Shown: positions 1-8,150 of the stretch, in pieces | Layout: every line of letters starts with the position of its first letter | How positions within the stretch are numbered: position 1 is the first letter of the stretch | NCBI RefSeq assembly: GCF_003226345.1 | Contig: NZ_PDOF01000002.1 | Span: 434,001 to 498,000 of the forward strand | Direction: 5' to 3' | DNA length: 64,000 nucleotides | Origin: Alteribacter lacisalsi | GTDB lineage: Bacteria; Bacillota; Bacilli; Bacillales; Salisediminibacteriaceae | Position numbers and translations under genes: made by a program | The notes under the pieces: generated by a model | What the model was told of the DNA's origin: nothing | Databases searched by the model: none | Seen by the model: only the letters and a program-made list of their open reading frames with translations

Positions 1-2
1 AG

Positions 3-92
3 GAAACCGTCCTGAAAACCACCTATGGCTACCGTCAGCGAAGACGGAAGCGGGACGCCGAAGAGCAGGAGAATGATGATAGGGAAGAGTAA
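3..92 (+). CDS. C-terminal end of an unidentified protein
   Basis: An open frame runs from the window edge to a TAA at 90-92 and is followed by a good terminator, so this is probably the last 29 codons of a gene starting outside the window. The tail is strongly charged, with an Arg/Lys run followed by Glu/Asp. Nothing in it identifies a family, and the reading frame is inferred only from the stop and terminator spacing. Confidence 0.4.
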   Translation, partial: ETVLKTTYGYRQRRRKRDAEEQENDDREE

Positions 93-125
93 ATATAGAG
101 AAAACGCTGGCCATAAAACTGTAAC

Positions 126-160
126 GGAGATGACTTCACGATAGAGTCATCTCCTTTTTT
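126..160 (+). terminator. Intrinsic terminator after the truncated first gene
   Basis: A perfect 10-bp stem (GGAGATGACT with AGTCATCTCC, 126-135 and 145-154) is followed directly by six T residues. Confidence 0.85.
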
Positions 161-256
161 GTGATTGTTTTAGACACGGCCGCGCCGGGAATAGAAGTGC
201 TGTACACGAATAATGGAAAAAGAGTGACAATCAGATTAATAAAAAGGAGTTTTTTC

Positions 257-1684
257 ATGAGAAATCAGACGAAACACTTTATTAATGGCGAATGGGTGGA
301 ATCCACCGGCTCTGACACGATTGACGTGATCAATCCCGCAACCGAGGAAGTAATGGGCACGATCAGTTCAGGTACGGAAGAAGATCTTGATAAAGCAGTA
401 AAAGCTGCAAGGGCGGTATTCCCAACGTTTTCGAAGTCCTCGAAGGAACAGCGGATCGAGTGGCTCCAGAAAATTGCAGAAGGATACAAGGCAAGAAAAG
501 AGGAACTGATTGAGGTGATGACTGATGAACTGGGGGCACCGCTCTCTGTCTCTGAAGAAGTCCACTATCCGGCGGGTCTTGGTCACTTTAAGCAGGCGGC
601 CAGATCTCTTAAGGACTTCTCCTTCATAGAGGACCGCGGCCGACATACGCTCATCAAAGATTCCATCGGCGTGAGCGGACTGATCACCCCATGGAACTTT
701 CCGACAAACCAGGCCGCAACAAAAATTGCCAGCGCTATTGCGGCAGGCAGCCCGGTTGTACTGAAACCGGCATCCAAGACACCGTTTGCGGCTATGATTC
801 TCGCAGAAATCATTGACGAAGCAGGTCTGCCTGCAGGAGCGTTCAACCTCGTGAACGGCACAGGATCTGTGATCGGAAACGGCATCAGCTCCCATCCCGA
901 TATTGATTTTGTCTCGTTTACAGGCTCCGGCGGTGTAGGGGAGAAAATCATGCAGAACGGTGCAGAAACAATTAAGAAGGTCGCATTGGAGCTTGGCGGC
1001 AAATCACCAATTGTCGTGCTTGAAGATGCGGATGTGAAAGAGGCAGCAAAGACAGCTCTGTCCAACATCATGACTAACACTGGACAGGTCTGCTCGGCGG
1101 GAACGAGAGTATTAATCCCGCAGTCGATGAAAGAGGAGTTTGAAAAAACGATTGTGGCCATGCTCCCGGACTTTCCGGTTGGAGATCCCCGTAAAGAAGG
1201 CATCGCCACCGGTCCCCTCGTGTCTGAGGATCAGTGGGAAACGGTGCAGTCCTATATTGAAAAAGGGGAAAAAGAAGCCACACTACTCGCAGGAGGAACC
1301 GGGAAGCCGGAGGGGCTTGAGAAAGGGTATTATGCCCGTCCGACAATTTTTACAGACGTCTCTCAAGATGCGGTAATTGCCCAGGAGGAAATCTTCGGAC
1401 CGGTCACGACCATCTTCACTTACGAAGACCTGGATCAGGCTATTGAAATGGCAAACGACACGATTTACGGTCTCGCCGGCTATATAGTTGGAAAGGACCC
1501 GGATGCAATCCGGCACGTGGCCACAAACATCCGAGCAGGCCGAATTAAGATTAACGACGCTAAAACCGACTTCAACGGACCGTTCGGCGGCTACAAGCAG
1601 TCCGGCATCGGCCGCGAATGGGGTGACTTCGGGATTGAGGAATATCTCGAGGTGAAATCCGTTCACGGGCTGCCATCGTCGTAA
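257..1684 (+). CDS. NAD(P)-dependent aldehyde dehydrogenase
   Basis: A full-length aldehyde dehydrogenase superfamily protein of 475 residues. Visible hallmarks are the cofactor-binding ITPWNFP motif, the LELGGKSP segment with the general-base glutamate, the NTGQVCSAGTR segment with the catalytic cysteine, and the EEIFGPV motif near the C-terminus. The frame is open further upstream, but ATG 257 is chosen because AAAAAGGAG lies 8 nt before it and homologues begin at this point. It should oxidise an aldehyde to the acid in the cytoplasm; the substrate cannot be read from the sequence. It stands alone between two terminators, so neighbours give no hint of a pathway. Confidence 0.93.
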   Translation: MRNQTKHFINGEWVESTGSDTIDVINPATEEVMGTISSGTEEDLDKAVKAARAVFPTFSKSSKEQRIEWLQKIAEGYKARKEELIEVMTDELGAPLSVSEEVHYPAGLGHFKQAARSLKDFSFIEDRGRHTLIKDSIGVSGLITPWNFPTNQAATKIASAIAAGSPVVLKPASKTPFAAMILAEIIDEAGLPAGAFNLVNGTGSVIGNGISSHPDIDFVSFTGSGGVGEKIMQNGAETIKKVALELGGKSPIVVLEDADVKEAAKTALSNIMTNTGQVCSAGTRVLIPQSMKEEFEKTIVAMLPDFPVGDPRKEGIATGPLVSEDQWETVQSYIEKGEKEATLLAGGTGKPEGLEKGYYARPTIFTDVSQDAVIAQEEIFGPVTTIFTYEDLDQAIEMANDTIYGLAGYIVGKDPDAIRHVATNIRAGRIKINDAKTDFNGPFGGYKQSGIGREWGDFGIEEYLEVKSVHGLPSS

Positions 1685-1715
1685 AAACGAAGTCTTTGGG
1701 ACAAAGCAATATAAA

Positions 1716-1753
1716 AAAAGCCGTATTGAATATTTCTATTCAATACGGCTTTT
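1716..1753. terminator. Bidirectional terminator between convergent genes
   Basis: A 17-bp inverted repeat around AAAAGCCGTATTGAATA with a TTTC loop. It has A residues on the left and T residues on the right, so it can end both the aldehyde dehydrogenase and the surface protein gene. Confidence 0.9.
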
Positions 1754-1778
1754 AAAATATATTTCAGCTAATTGTCAT

Positions 1779-2294
1779 TTAAGCTTGTACAACTTTGCGG
1801 CGTAATAGCATGAATGCTGCAGCACCTGCAGTTAACAGACCAATTAACATCATCATCGGGAAAGATGTCGCTGTTGCTGGGAGTTCATCACCTTCGTCTG
1901 AACTTTCCTCAGAGCCAGCAGCCGTCTCTTCTGCTTCTTCTTCAGTAGCTTCTGCTTCAGTAGCGTCTTCTTCAGTAGCGTCTTCTTCAGTAGCGTCTTC
2001 TTCAGTAGCATCTTCTTCTTCAGCGCCATCTTCACCAGCTTCATAGGCCAGGAAGTCATCAGCCATATGAGATGTCAGGCTTTCACACGGCACACCATCA
2101 CTGTCCCCGTCCAGTCTTTCAGGATCGTTTTCTGAGTTATAGCCATGAGAGGTCCAAAACTCATAAACTTCTTCTCCCGTACTGAAATCTCCACAGTTAA
2201 CAGTTCCTTCTTCATGATCAGCGGTTACGGTCGACATGCTTCCAAAACTTAATAACACAACACTGGTTATCCCTATTGCCCATTTCTTAAGCAT
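1779..2294 (-). CDS. Secreted Excalibur-domain protein with an LPATA sorting signal
   Basis: A 171-residue exported protein. It has an N-terminal signal peptide (about residues 1-26), then an Excalibur calcium-binding domain with Cys-Gly near its start and the DSDGVPCE loop, then an acidic low-complexity spacer of tandem ATEED units. It ends in LPATA, a hydrophobic helix and an RRK tail, the layout of a sortase substrate. Start ATG 2294 is preferred over the in-frame ATG seven codons upstream because AAAGGAG sits 9 nt before it. Excalibur domains are known as extracellular Ca2+-binding modules. The spacer is likely a flexible wall-spanning arm. The exact role is unknown. LPATA differs from LPXTG, so a non-housekeeping sortase is possible (inference). 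Confidence 0.85.
   Translation of the reverse strand: MLKKWAIGITSVVLLSFGSMSTVTADHEEGTVNCGDFSTGEEVYEFWTSHGYNSENDPERLDGDSDGVPCESLTSHMADDFLAYEAGEDGAEEEDATEEDATEEDATEEDATEAEATEEEAEETAAGSEESSDEGDELPATATSFPMMMLIGLLTAGAAAFMLLRRKVVQA
1941..2015. repeat. 15-bp tandem repeat (coding minisatellite)
   Basis: Five consecutive 15-bp units of the form TTCAGTAGCGTCTTC lie at 1941, 1956, 1971, 1986 and 2001; the first and last are diverged. They encode the ATEED spacer of the Excalibur protein. Near-identical copies imply that the copy number can change by slippage without shifting the frame. Confidence 0.9.
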
Positions 2295-2689
2295 ACCTTC
2301 ACTCTCCTTTTTCATGAAATATGTACCATTTCTAGAACAGTATTACATACTGTAGATCGTAATTCAATTAAAAAGGGCAAAAAAACTGAAAATTATAAAT
2401 AAAAATGTTTTTTAATGAAAACATTTAGGTAACCCACTGCAAAGGAAATCGTTTTTTGTCATTTAGTGTTGAAAACACTGAGGCGAGTGGTCTTTCCTGC
2501 CAGCAGCACCTAATCGGCTCTCAGGTGATGAGGAGTGAAAATAGGTAAAAAGAACTATCTCGCGAAAATATCAATATTATTCGATAAATGATAAGTGTCT
2601 TGGACTGGAAAAGAAACCATCGTGGTCTGAAATCCGGTATAATTCGCCTGCTCGAGCCGGCCCATCAGGAAGGGATTTTGAAATGACAA

Positions 2690-2730
2690 ATGTAAGCGCT
2701 GTAGATTTGCGAAAAAAAGTCTGGTACTAT
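2690..2730 (+). promoter_or_regulatory. Putative cre-like site and extended -10 promoter of the lacI-family gene
   Basis: TGTAAGCGCTGT at 2691-2702 resembles the CcpA cre consensus (13 of 15 positions over 2690-2704). It is followed by TGGTACTAT at 2722-2730, an extended -10 element without a clear -35. The rest of the 2295-2772 gap shows nothing else I can support. Confidence 0.4.
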
Positions 2731-2772
2731 CGTAGTATTGAAATCAGTTCCAACAGAAAGAAGGTGGCAGCC

Positions 2773-3753
2773 ATGGCAACGATATCAGATGTGGCAAAGC
2801 GGTCAGGACTCTCCAAAACAACGGTCTCAAGAGTGATCAACAATTATCCGCACGTGACACCGGAAAAGCGGGAAAAAGTATTAAAAGCGATGGAGGAACT
2901 GGCTTACACGCCAAGCCCGGCGGCCCGGCGGATGAGAGGACAGTTGAAAAGCTCCATCGGGATTATTGTCACCCGCATCACCAACCCGTTTTTTACGTAT
3001 CTTGTGGATGCCATTGAGCAGCTGGCTTACAAAAAGGGCTACCAGGTGATGGTGTTTCAGAGCAACGATGACCGCGAAAAAGAGCTCAAGTACTTAAGTC
3101 TCCTTAAAACGAAGCAGGTGGACGGCATTATTCTGGCCGCAACCGTGAACGAGTGGGAAACGATCGAACCTTTTACGGAATACGGCCCAATTGTCTTCTG
3201 CAATGAATTTATTAAAGGAACCGGCCTCCCGACTGTGCGTCTCGATGAAGTTGGTGCTTCCTACGAAGGAATGATGCACCTTATTGGGCGCGGACATACG
3301 AAAATCGCCTATTGTACAGGAGGCGTTCTCGAGGGCAATGAACGCAATATCGGGTTTCAGAGAGCACTGAAGGAAGCAGGCATTGATCTGAATCTGCAGT
3401 GGATTTTCCTGAATAAATACAATATCGACGGAGGAAAGCAGGTTGTCAGGGCTATGCTCAGAATGGATGACCGTCCGACCGCTGTTTTTGCCGGAGGAGA
3501 TGAAGTGGCAGCGGGTATCATTCTGGAAGCAAAGGAAGCCGGCCTCCGCATTCCTGAGGATCTTGCAGTGATCGGGTTTGACGATCAGCCGCTTGCAGAA
3601 CTGCTGGACCCCAAACTTACCACCATCCGCCAGCCTGTCAAACAGATGGGTGAGGAAGCCCTGGAAAATATGATTACGGCCCTGAACAGTGGAAGTGTGA
3701 AAAATGCAGACCGGATATTAAGTGCAGAGCTGGTCGTTCGCCAGACGACCTAG
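2773..3753 (+). CDS. LacI-family sugar-responsive repressor
   Basis: A 326-residue LacI/GalR regulator. The N-terminal helix-turn-helix reads ATISDVAKRSGLSKTTVSRV, the hinge helix ends in PSPAARRM, and a periplasmic-binding-like sensor domain follows from about residue 60, including the GFDDQPLAELLDP segment near the end. ATG 2773 is chosen because the HTH always starts here and AGAAGGTGG precedes it; an upstream in-frame ATG at 2683 has no good site. It lies just before the glucoside transport operon, whose promoter carries three matching LacI-type operators, so it very likely represses that operon and is relieved by a sugar effector. MalR- or MsmR-like is the best description; the effector is inferred. 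Confidence 0.92.
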   Translation: MATISDVAKRSGLSKTTVSRVINNYPHVTPEKREKVLKAMEELAYTPSPAARRMRGQLKSSIGIIVTRITNPFFTYLVDAIEQLAYKKGYQVMVFQSNDDREKELKYLSLLKTKQVDGIILAATVNEWETIEPFTEYGPIVFCNEFIKGTGLPTVRLDEVGASYEGMMHLIGRGHTKIAYCTGGVLEGNERNIGFQRALKEAGIDLNLQWIFLNKYNIDGGKQVVRAMLRMDDRPTAVFAGGDEVAAGIILEAKEAGLRIPEDLAVIGFDDQPLAELLDPKLTTIRQPVKQMGEEALENMITALNSGSVKNADRILSAELVVRQTT

Positions 3754-3771
3754 CACTTTTTTGAAACAATT

Positions 3772-3787
3772 TTGGAACCGATACCAA
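3772..3787. promoter_or_regulatory. LacI-type operator 1
   Basis: TTGGAACCGATACCAA, an imperfect dyad centred on CG and the same motif as the two sites downstream. It lies 19 bp after the repressor stop codon. Confidence 0.7.
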
Positions 3788-3837
3788 TTTTATTCCTTGC
3801 AATATCAACTGTTTTCAGACTATTTCATAAAATCTTA

Positions 3838-3866
3838 TTGAAACCGTTACCAAAACCGTGTATCGT
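3838..3866 (+). promoter_or_regulatory. Operon promoter with overlapping LacI operator 2
   Basis: TTGAAACCGTTACCAA (3838-3853) is the second operator. Its first six bases also form a -35 box (TTGAAA), followed after exactly 17 bp by TATCGT as a -10. Repressor binding here would block RNA polymerase directly. Confidence 0.65.
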
Positions 3867-3912
3867 TACTGTTAAGAAAATAAAAGATTAGAACAACTTT
3901 TTTAGTCTGTAT

Positions 3913-3928
3913 TTGAAACCGTTACCAA
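3913..3928. promoter_or_regulatory. LacI-type operator 3
   Basis: TTGAAACCGTTACCAA, identical to operator 2, placed downstream of the promoter in the 5' leader of the binding-protein gene. Three spaced copies allow looping or roadblock repression. Confidence 0.7.
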
Positions 3929-3966
3929 TCAAACTAATTTCATATTTTCAAAAGGAGAGAGGAACC

Positions 3967-5259
3967 ATGAACAAAAAGAAAAGTGCACTCACACTAGCAG
4001 GAGCTGTCGGACTGTCCGCGGTACTCGCAGGCTGTATTACTGAGGAGGCAGGCAATGGCAATGGAGGAGACGACGGCGAACAGGTTACGATTGAAATTTT
4101 TCAGGGAAAGATCGAATTCCGTAATCAGTTTATCGAACTGGCTGAAGAATACGAAGCACAGAACCCGAACGTGAATATTGAATTCGGCGCAGTTGGCGGC
4201 GGTTCAGACTTTTTTACCGCTCTTCGTTCCCGTTTTTCATCAGGAGATGAACCGGATGTGTTCAGTCTTGCAGGCCCGTCTGAGCTGAGTGACTACCAGG
4301 ACTACGTGCACGAAGTGACGGATCTTGAAGTAACAGAAGCTGCACTTGACGGCACGCTGGACGGCATTACTGTTGATGGAAGCGTTTACGGAATCCCGTT
4401 CAACCAGGAAGGCTACGGGTTCATTTACAACAAGGAAGTGTTTGAACAGGCCGGGATCGACGCGGAAAGCATTCTCACTTACGAAGACCTGGAAGAAGCC
4501 GTGCAAACGCTCGACAGCCAGAAAGACGAGCTGGGCATTCAAGGCGTATTTGCCCTGCCGGGTGCTGAAGACTGGGTGATGGGGAACCACCTGGCAAACC
4601 TTTACCTTGCACCGGAATTCAACGAAAGCGTCATGGACGCTTATAAAAGTGATACGGTTGCTTTTGAACGAAGCGACGAAATGAAGCGGATGCTTGACCT
4701 GCAGAACGACTATTCAATTCAGCCGGTGCTGAACATGGACTATTCCTCCCAGGTGGAGCAGTACTTCTCCCTTGGTGAAGCGGCAATGATTCAGCAGGGC
4801 GACTGGATTTATCCAACCCTCGAACAGATGGATCCTGAATTTGCCGAAGAAAACGTAGGAATTCTCCCGATACCGCTTGAAGGACACGAAGGAAAACTGC
4901 CTGTCGGTGTACCAAACTACTGGGTGATCAACAAAAACAGTGATCCTGAAGTGATCGAAGCAGCGGAAGATTTCTTCAACTGGATGTACGCTTCTGAAGA
5001 AGGAATCGAACTTGTGCAGGAACTGCTGAACTTTATCCCTGCCCACGAGAATTTTGAACCTGAAAACATTCAGTCTTCTCTTTCCCGTGACATTTACGAA
5101 TACGCACTCGAAGACAACATTGTCGGCTGGATGTTCCTCGGTTATCCAACCGTATGGGGCAACGACTTTGGTTCCCACATGCAGGAATACCTCGGCGGAC
5201 AGAAGGACTGGGAAGACGTCATTGAAGACGGAAGAGCTGACTGGGAAGACCGCCGTTAG
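3967..5259 (+). CDS. Sugar ABC transporter substrate-binding lipoprotein
   Basis: A 430-residue family 1 extracellular solute-binding protein. The signal peptide ends in the lipobox LSAVLAGC, so the mature protein is anchored at Cys through lipid. An acidic linker and the bilobal binding fold follow. ATG 3967 is chosen because AAAGGAGAGAGG precedes it; the upstream in-frame ATG would spoil the signal peptide. It captures an alpha-glucoside or maltodextrin-type sugar for the two permeases downstream. The precise sugar is inferred from the neighbouring GH13 glucosidase, not seen. Expression is set by the operators just upstream. Confidence 0.92.
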   Translation: MNKKKSALTLAGAVGLSAVLAGCITEEAGNGNGGDDGEQVTIEIFQGKIEFRNQFIELAEEYEAQNPNVNIEFGAVGGGSDFFTALRSRFSSGDEPDVFSLAGPSELSDYQDYVHEVTDLEVTEAALDGTLDGITVDGSVYGIPFNQEGYGFIYNKEVFEQAGIDAESILTYEDLEEAVQTLDSQKDELGIQGVFALPGAEDWVMGNHLANLYLAPEFNESVMDAYKSDTVAFERSDEMKRMLDLQNDYSIQPVLNMDYSSQVEQYFSLGEAAMIQQGDWIYPTLEQMDPEFAEENVGILPIPLEGHEGKLPVGVPNYWVINKNSDPEVIEAAEDFFNWMYASEEGIELVQELLNFIPAHENFEPENIQSSLSRDIYEYALEDNIVGWMFLGYPTVWGNDFGSHMQEYLGGQKDWEDVIEDGRADWEDRR

Positions 5260-5349
5260 TTAGGAAGAATCGCAACGGGACTTCCGGAGGCTGAGACATA
5301 AGTAAAGTGGTAAGGTAAAAACCCCGAACAAAACAGCTGTAAAGCGGAT

Positions 5350-5452
5350 GACATATACGCTGACTCCTGCGGGAGGAAATGCTCAGGTGAGACCCCGCAG
5401 GGCGAAGCACGCGGAGGCTCAGCCGCTTCCCGCGGAAAGCAGCGTATATGTC
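5350..5452. repeat. GC-rich palindromic repeat element between transporter genes
   Basis: A 103-bp element bounded by a perfect 13-bp inverted repeat (GACATATACGCTG and CAGCGTATATGTC). The inner core, with CTCCTGCGGGAG, GACCCCGCAGG and CCCGCGGAAAGC, recurs in shorter or diverged form at 7331, 28190, 30060, 31345, 32770 and 61310. It fills the gap between the binding protein and the first permease and could act as an mRNA-stabilising or processing hairpin. It encodes no protein that I trust. Confidence 0.8.
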
Positions 5453-5574
5453 AGGAGCGGTGATCTTTCGCCCCATATAGATTGTTTTGATTTTCATCAG
5501 CCACTTCTGTCTCAGCCTCTCTTCTTTTATCCCGTATAACGGCATCTTTTCACACTCGATCGGGAGGGAATTTT

Positions 5575-6435
5575 ATGCGAAACAGAGATTTTGCGTTCTG
5601 GATGTTTTTAGCACCTGTACTTTTTGCCCTCAGCCTCGTGGTGATCATTCCGCTGCTGTCCGGTGTGTTTTATTCCTTCACGGACTGGAACGGCCTCGGG
5701 TTCAGCACATTTGTCGGTCTCGATCACTATTTGAGGCTTTTAAATGACGGGCGTTTCTTAAGCTCACTGTGGTTTACGATCCAATTTGCTTTTGTAACGG
5801 TCATTGTCCTGAATTTACTCGGTCTCGGACTCGCCCTGCTTGTAACGCGTAAGCTGAAATCGAGTAATTTCATGAGAACCGTTTTCTTTATGCCGAACCT
5901 GATCGGCGGTCTGATTCTCGGCTTTATCTGGCAATTTATTTTCATCAGTGTATTCTCGGATCTTGGTCAGCTTTTAGGCGTTGAAGCGCTGAACGGCTGG
6001 TTATCGACAACCACGACAGGTTTCTGGGGTCTGGTGATTCTGACAAGCTGGCAGCTGGCCGGTTACATCATGATTATCTACATTGCGTACCTGCAGAACA
6101 TTCCGAACGAGCTGATTGAAGCGTCCAAAATGGACGGGGCGAACGCGTTCCAGCGTTTTAAGAGCGTGACGTTCCCGCTGGTCGCACCGGCGTTTACCGT
6201 CAGCATGTTCCTGACTTTGTCTACATCCTTTAAGATTTACGACCAGAACCTGTCCCTGACAAACGGGGGGCCGTTTAACTCGACTGAGATGGTGGCCATG
6301 AATATCGTCTACACGGCCTTCAGCAGTAACCAGATGGCGTACGGGCAGGCAAAAGCAATTATTTTCTTCATTTTTGTGGCGATTATCGCCGTTTCACAGG
6401 TGTATTACAACAAGAAACGGGAGGTTGAGATGTAA
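5575..6435 (+). CDS. Sugar ABC transporter permease, MalF type
   Basis: A 286-residue inner membrane permease of the MalF/UgpA type with about six hydrophobic helices. It contains the cytoplasmic EAA loop (ELIEASKMDGANAFQRFKSV), which contacts the ATPase. A GGGAGG site precedes ATG 5575. It forms the channel with the next gene, whose ATG overlaps its stop by one base. No ATPase gene is present in the operon, so it must use a shared MsmX-type ATPase encoded elsewhere, as is known for many Bacillota sugar importers. Confidence 0.93.
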   Translation: MRNRDFAFWMFLAPVLFALSLVVIIPLLSGVFYSFTDWNGLGFSTFVGLDHYLRLLNDGRFLSSLWFTIQFAFVTVIVLNLLGLGLALLVTRKLKSSNFMRTVFFMPNLIGGLILGFIWQFIFISVFSDLGQLLGVEALNGWLSTTTTGFWGLVILTSWQLAGYIMIIYIAYLQNIPNELIEASKMDGANAFQRFKSVTFPLVAPAFTVSMFLTLSTSFKIYDQNLSLTNGGPFNSTEMVAMNIVYTAFSSNQMAYGQAKAIIFFIFVAIIAVSQVYYNKKREVEM

Positions 6436-7253
6436 TGAAAGGCGAAAAGAAGCGATTATATCTGCTCGAAATTTTCGGTTTAATTCTTGCCCTGATCTGG
6501 CTCTCCCCTTTCTACCTGATGATCGTCAACGCCTTTAAAACAAACCGGGAGATTTTCCAGGATGTGCTCGGGCTGCCGAGTGAGGCGACGATGGAAAACT
6601 TCGTGCAGGCGTACCACGACCTCCAGTTTCTCGGCGCTTTGTTTAACTCGACACTGATCACCACGATCAGTATCGCAGTCATCATCTTCTTTTCCGCTAT
6701 GGCAGGCTATGCCCTGTCCCGGAACAAGAGTAAGCTCAGTAACGTAATTCTTCTCGTATTTGTTGCGGCGATGCTTATTCCGTTTCAGGCGGTCATGATT
6801 ACGCTCACGTCCCTGTTTGGTTCTGTGAACATGCTGAACATGGGCGGTCTGATCTTTATGTATCTCGGATTCGGCTCAAGTCTTGCGATTTTCCTTTATC
6901 ACGGGGCGATGCAGGGGATTCCGCGATCGATGGATGAAGCGGCAATCATTGACGGAGCGAACAAATTCCAGACGTTCTGGTATATCATTTTCCCACTGCT
7001 CAAACCGATTTCGGTGACAGTTGCGATTCTGAATGTAATCTGGATCTGGAACGACTTCCTTCTGCCGTCTCTTGTTTTGAGCAGCTCGGAAGCAACGATT
7101 CCACTGCAGATGTTCTCATTCTTCGGTGAATATACGCGTCAGTGGCACCTGGCTCTTGCCGGTCTGACGATCGCGATCATCCCGGTCATCATCTTCTACA
7201 TGATTGCTCAGAAGCAGATTATCGACGGAGTGAGCGAAGGGGCGGTTAAGTAA
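6435..7253 (+). CDS. Sugar ABC transporter permease, MalG type
   Basis: A 272-residue partner permease of the MalG/UgpE type with about six membrane helices and the EAA loop (SMDEAAIIDGANKFQTFWYI). Its start codon overlaps the stop of the previous permease (TAATG), which indicates translational coupling and equal amounts of the two subunits. It ends in the charged tail typical of the family. With the lipoprotein it makes the importer; the ATPase is missing from this locus. Confidence 0.93.
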   Translation: MKGEKKRLYLLEIFGLILALIWLSPFYLMIVNAFKTNREIFQDVLGLPSEATMENFVQAYHDLQFLGALFNSTLITTISIAVIIFFSAMAGYALSRNKSKLSNVILLVFVAAMLIPFQAVMITLTSLFGSVNMLNMGGLIFMYLGFGSSLAIFLYHGAMQGIPRSMDEAAIIDGANKFQTFWYIIFPLLKPISVTVAILNVIWIWNDFLLPSLVLSSSEATIPLQMFSFFGEYTRQWHLALAGLTIAIIPVIIFYMIAQKQIIDGVSEGAVK

Positions 7254-7330
7254 CGTTTTTGTGGTAAGCCAGTCGCTGATTCAAAGCGGCTTTCTGAAAG
7301 GCTGTTATCGCAGAATGAATGATGGAGCTT

Positions 7331-7371
7331 CAGGCGGCGTCTCCCGCGGAAAGCGTCCGCCTGCAGCGGAA
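7331..7371. repeat. Fragment of the GC-rich palindromic repeat
   Basis: CAGGCGG at 7331-7337 pairs with CCGCCTG at 7357-7363 around a CCCGCGGAAAGCG core, matching the right half of the 5350-5452 element. It is the main content of the gap before the DUF624 gene. Confidence 0.6.
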
Positions 7372-7437
7372 TCTAAAACAAAGCTTACGAATGATGCCCC
7401 TCAATCATACTTTTGAGAAAAGAAGGAGGCCTGTCTC

Positions 7438-8124
7438 ATGCAGGGTGTGATGAATGGTTTTATACAAGTAGGAGAATGGATTACACGGTTCGCCGTCACA
7501 AACGTCCTTTGGATCCTTGTGAACATCCCGGTGCTGCTCGTGGTAACGAGCATGTACATGACCGGCAGCAGCGGGCTGATGCCGTTTTATATCGCCCTTC
7601 TCATGGTGCTCGGGCCGCTTCTTTTTTTCCCGGCAACCGCAGCTCTCTTTGCATCTGTCAGGGATTTTGTGATGCAAAAAGAGAGTAAGAGTCTCATCGT
7701 CCGGTACTTTAAATTGTTTGCGGAAAATTACCGGAGAAGTGCAGCCGGCGGGGTTCTTCTGACCGTGCTCTGGCTCATCTGGGCGGTGGATTACTACTAC
7801 TTCAGCGGCAGCAGTGTGATTCTTATGTTTGCCTTTCTCGGCATGGTGATTCCGCTCTTTGTGTTTACGATGAACTTTTTCGTGGTTCTCGCCCATTTTG
7901 ACATGCCGGTGCGAAAGCTTTTGAGAAAAGCCCTTCTCCTGACGTTCGGCAACATCAAAATGACGGCCATCACGTTTGCAGTAAGCTTTGTCATCTTTTA
8001 TGTGTCCGTGAACGGGGCGCTGTTCCTGCTGCTGTTTTTCAGCGTTTCCATTACGGCATTTTTCATCTTCTCCCTGTTCTACCGGTACTACGCCCGCATC
8101 AGCGGTGAGGCCGTTTCGCAATAA
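7438..8124 (+). CDS. DUF624 (YesL-like) membrane protein
   Basis: A 228-residue protein with about five hydrophobic helices, matching the DUF624/YesL family that is regularly found in Bacillota carbohydrate operons next to binding-protein-dependent importers. AAGGAGG lies 7 nt before ATG 7438. Its biochemical role is not known. By context it is an accessory protein of the glucoside importer, perhaps helping permease assembly (inference). It lies between the permeases and the glucosidase, all in the same direction. Confidence 0.85.
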   Translation: MQGVMNGFIQVGEWITRFAVTNVLWILVNIPVLLVVTSMYMTGSSGLMPFYIALLMVLGPLLFFPATAALFASVRDFVMQKESKSLIVRYFKLFAENYRRSAAGGVLLTVLWLIWAVDYYYFSGSSVILMFAFLGMVIPLFVFTMNFFVVLAHFDMPVRKLLRKALLLTFGNIKMTAITFAVSFVIFYVSVNGALFLLLFFSVSITAFFIFSLFYRYYARISGEAVSQ

Positions 8125-8150
8125 AATTTCAGTAAAAAGGAATGATCGTT

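Noticed and set aside
368-895. Long open frames antisense to the aldehyde dehydrogenase and to many other genes
   Set aside because: They lack ribosome binding sites, overlap well-supported genes and read as basic or low-complexity shadows. The same holds for the antisense frames at 7405-8199, 23952-25280, 44536-45579 and 52334-53332.
1795-2046. Ser/Ala-rich frame on the plus strand across the 15-bp repeats
   Set aside because: It is the complement of the Excalibur spacer; the minus-strand gene has a signal peptide, domain and anchor, while this has none.
5260-5574. Small protein genes in the binding-protein/permease gap
   Set aside because: Frames at 5219-5545 and 5348-5539 cover the palindromic repeat, lack ribosome binding sites and have repeat-derived composition.
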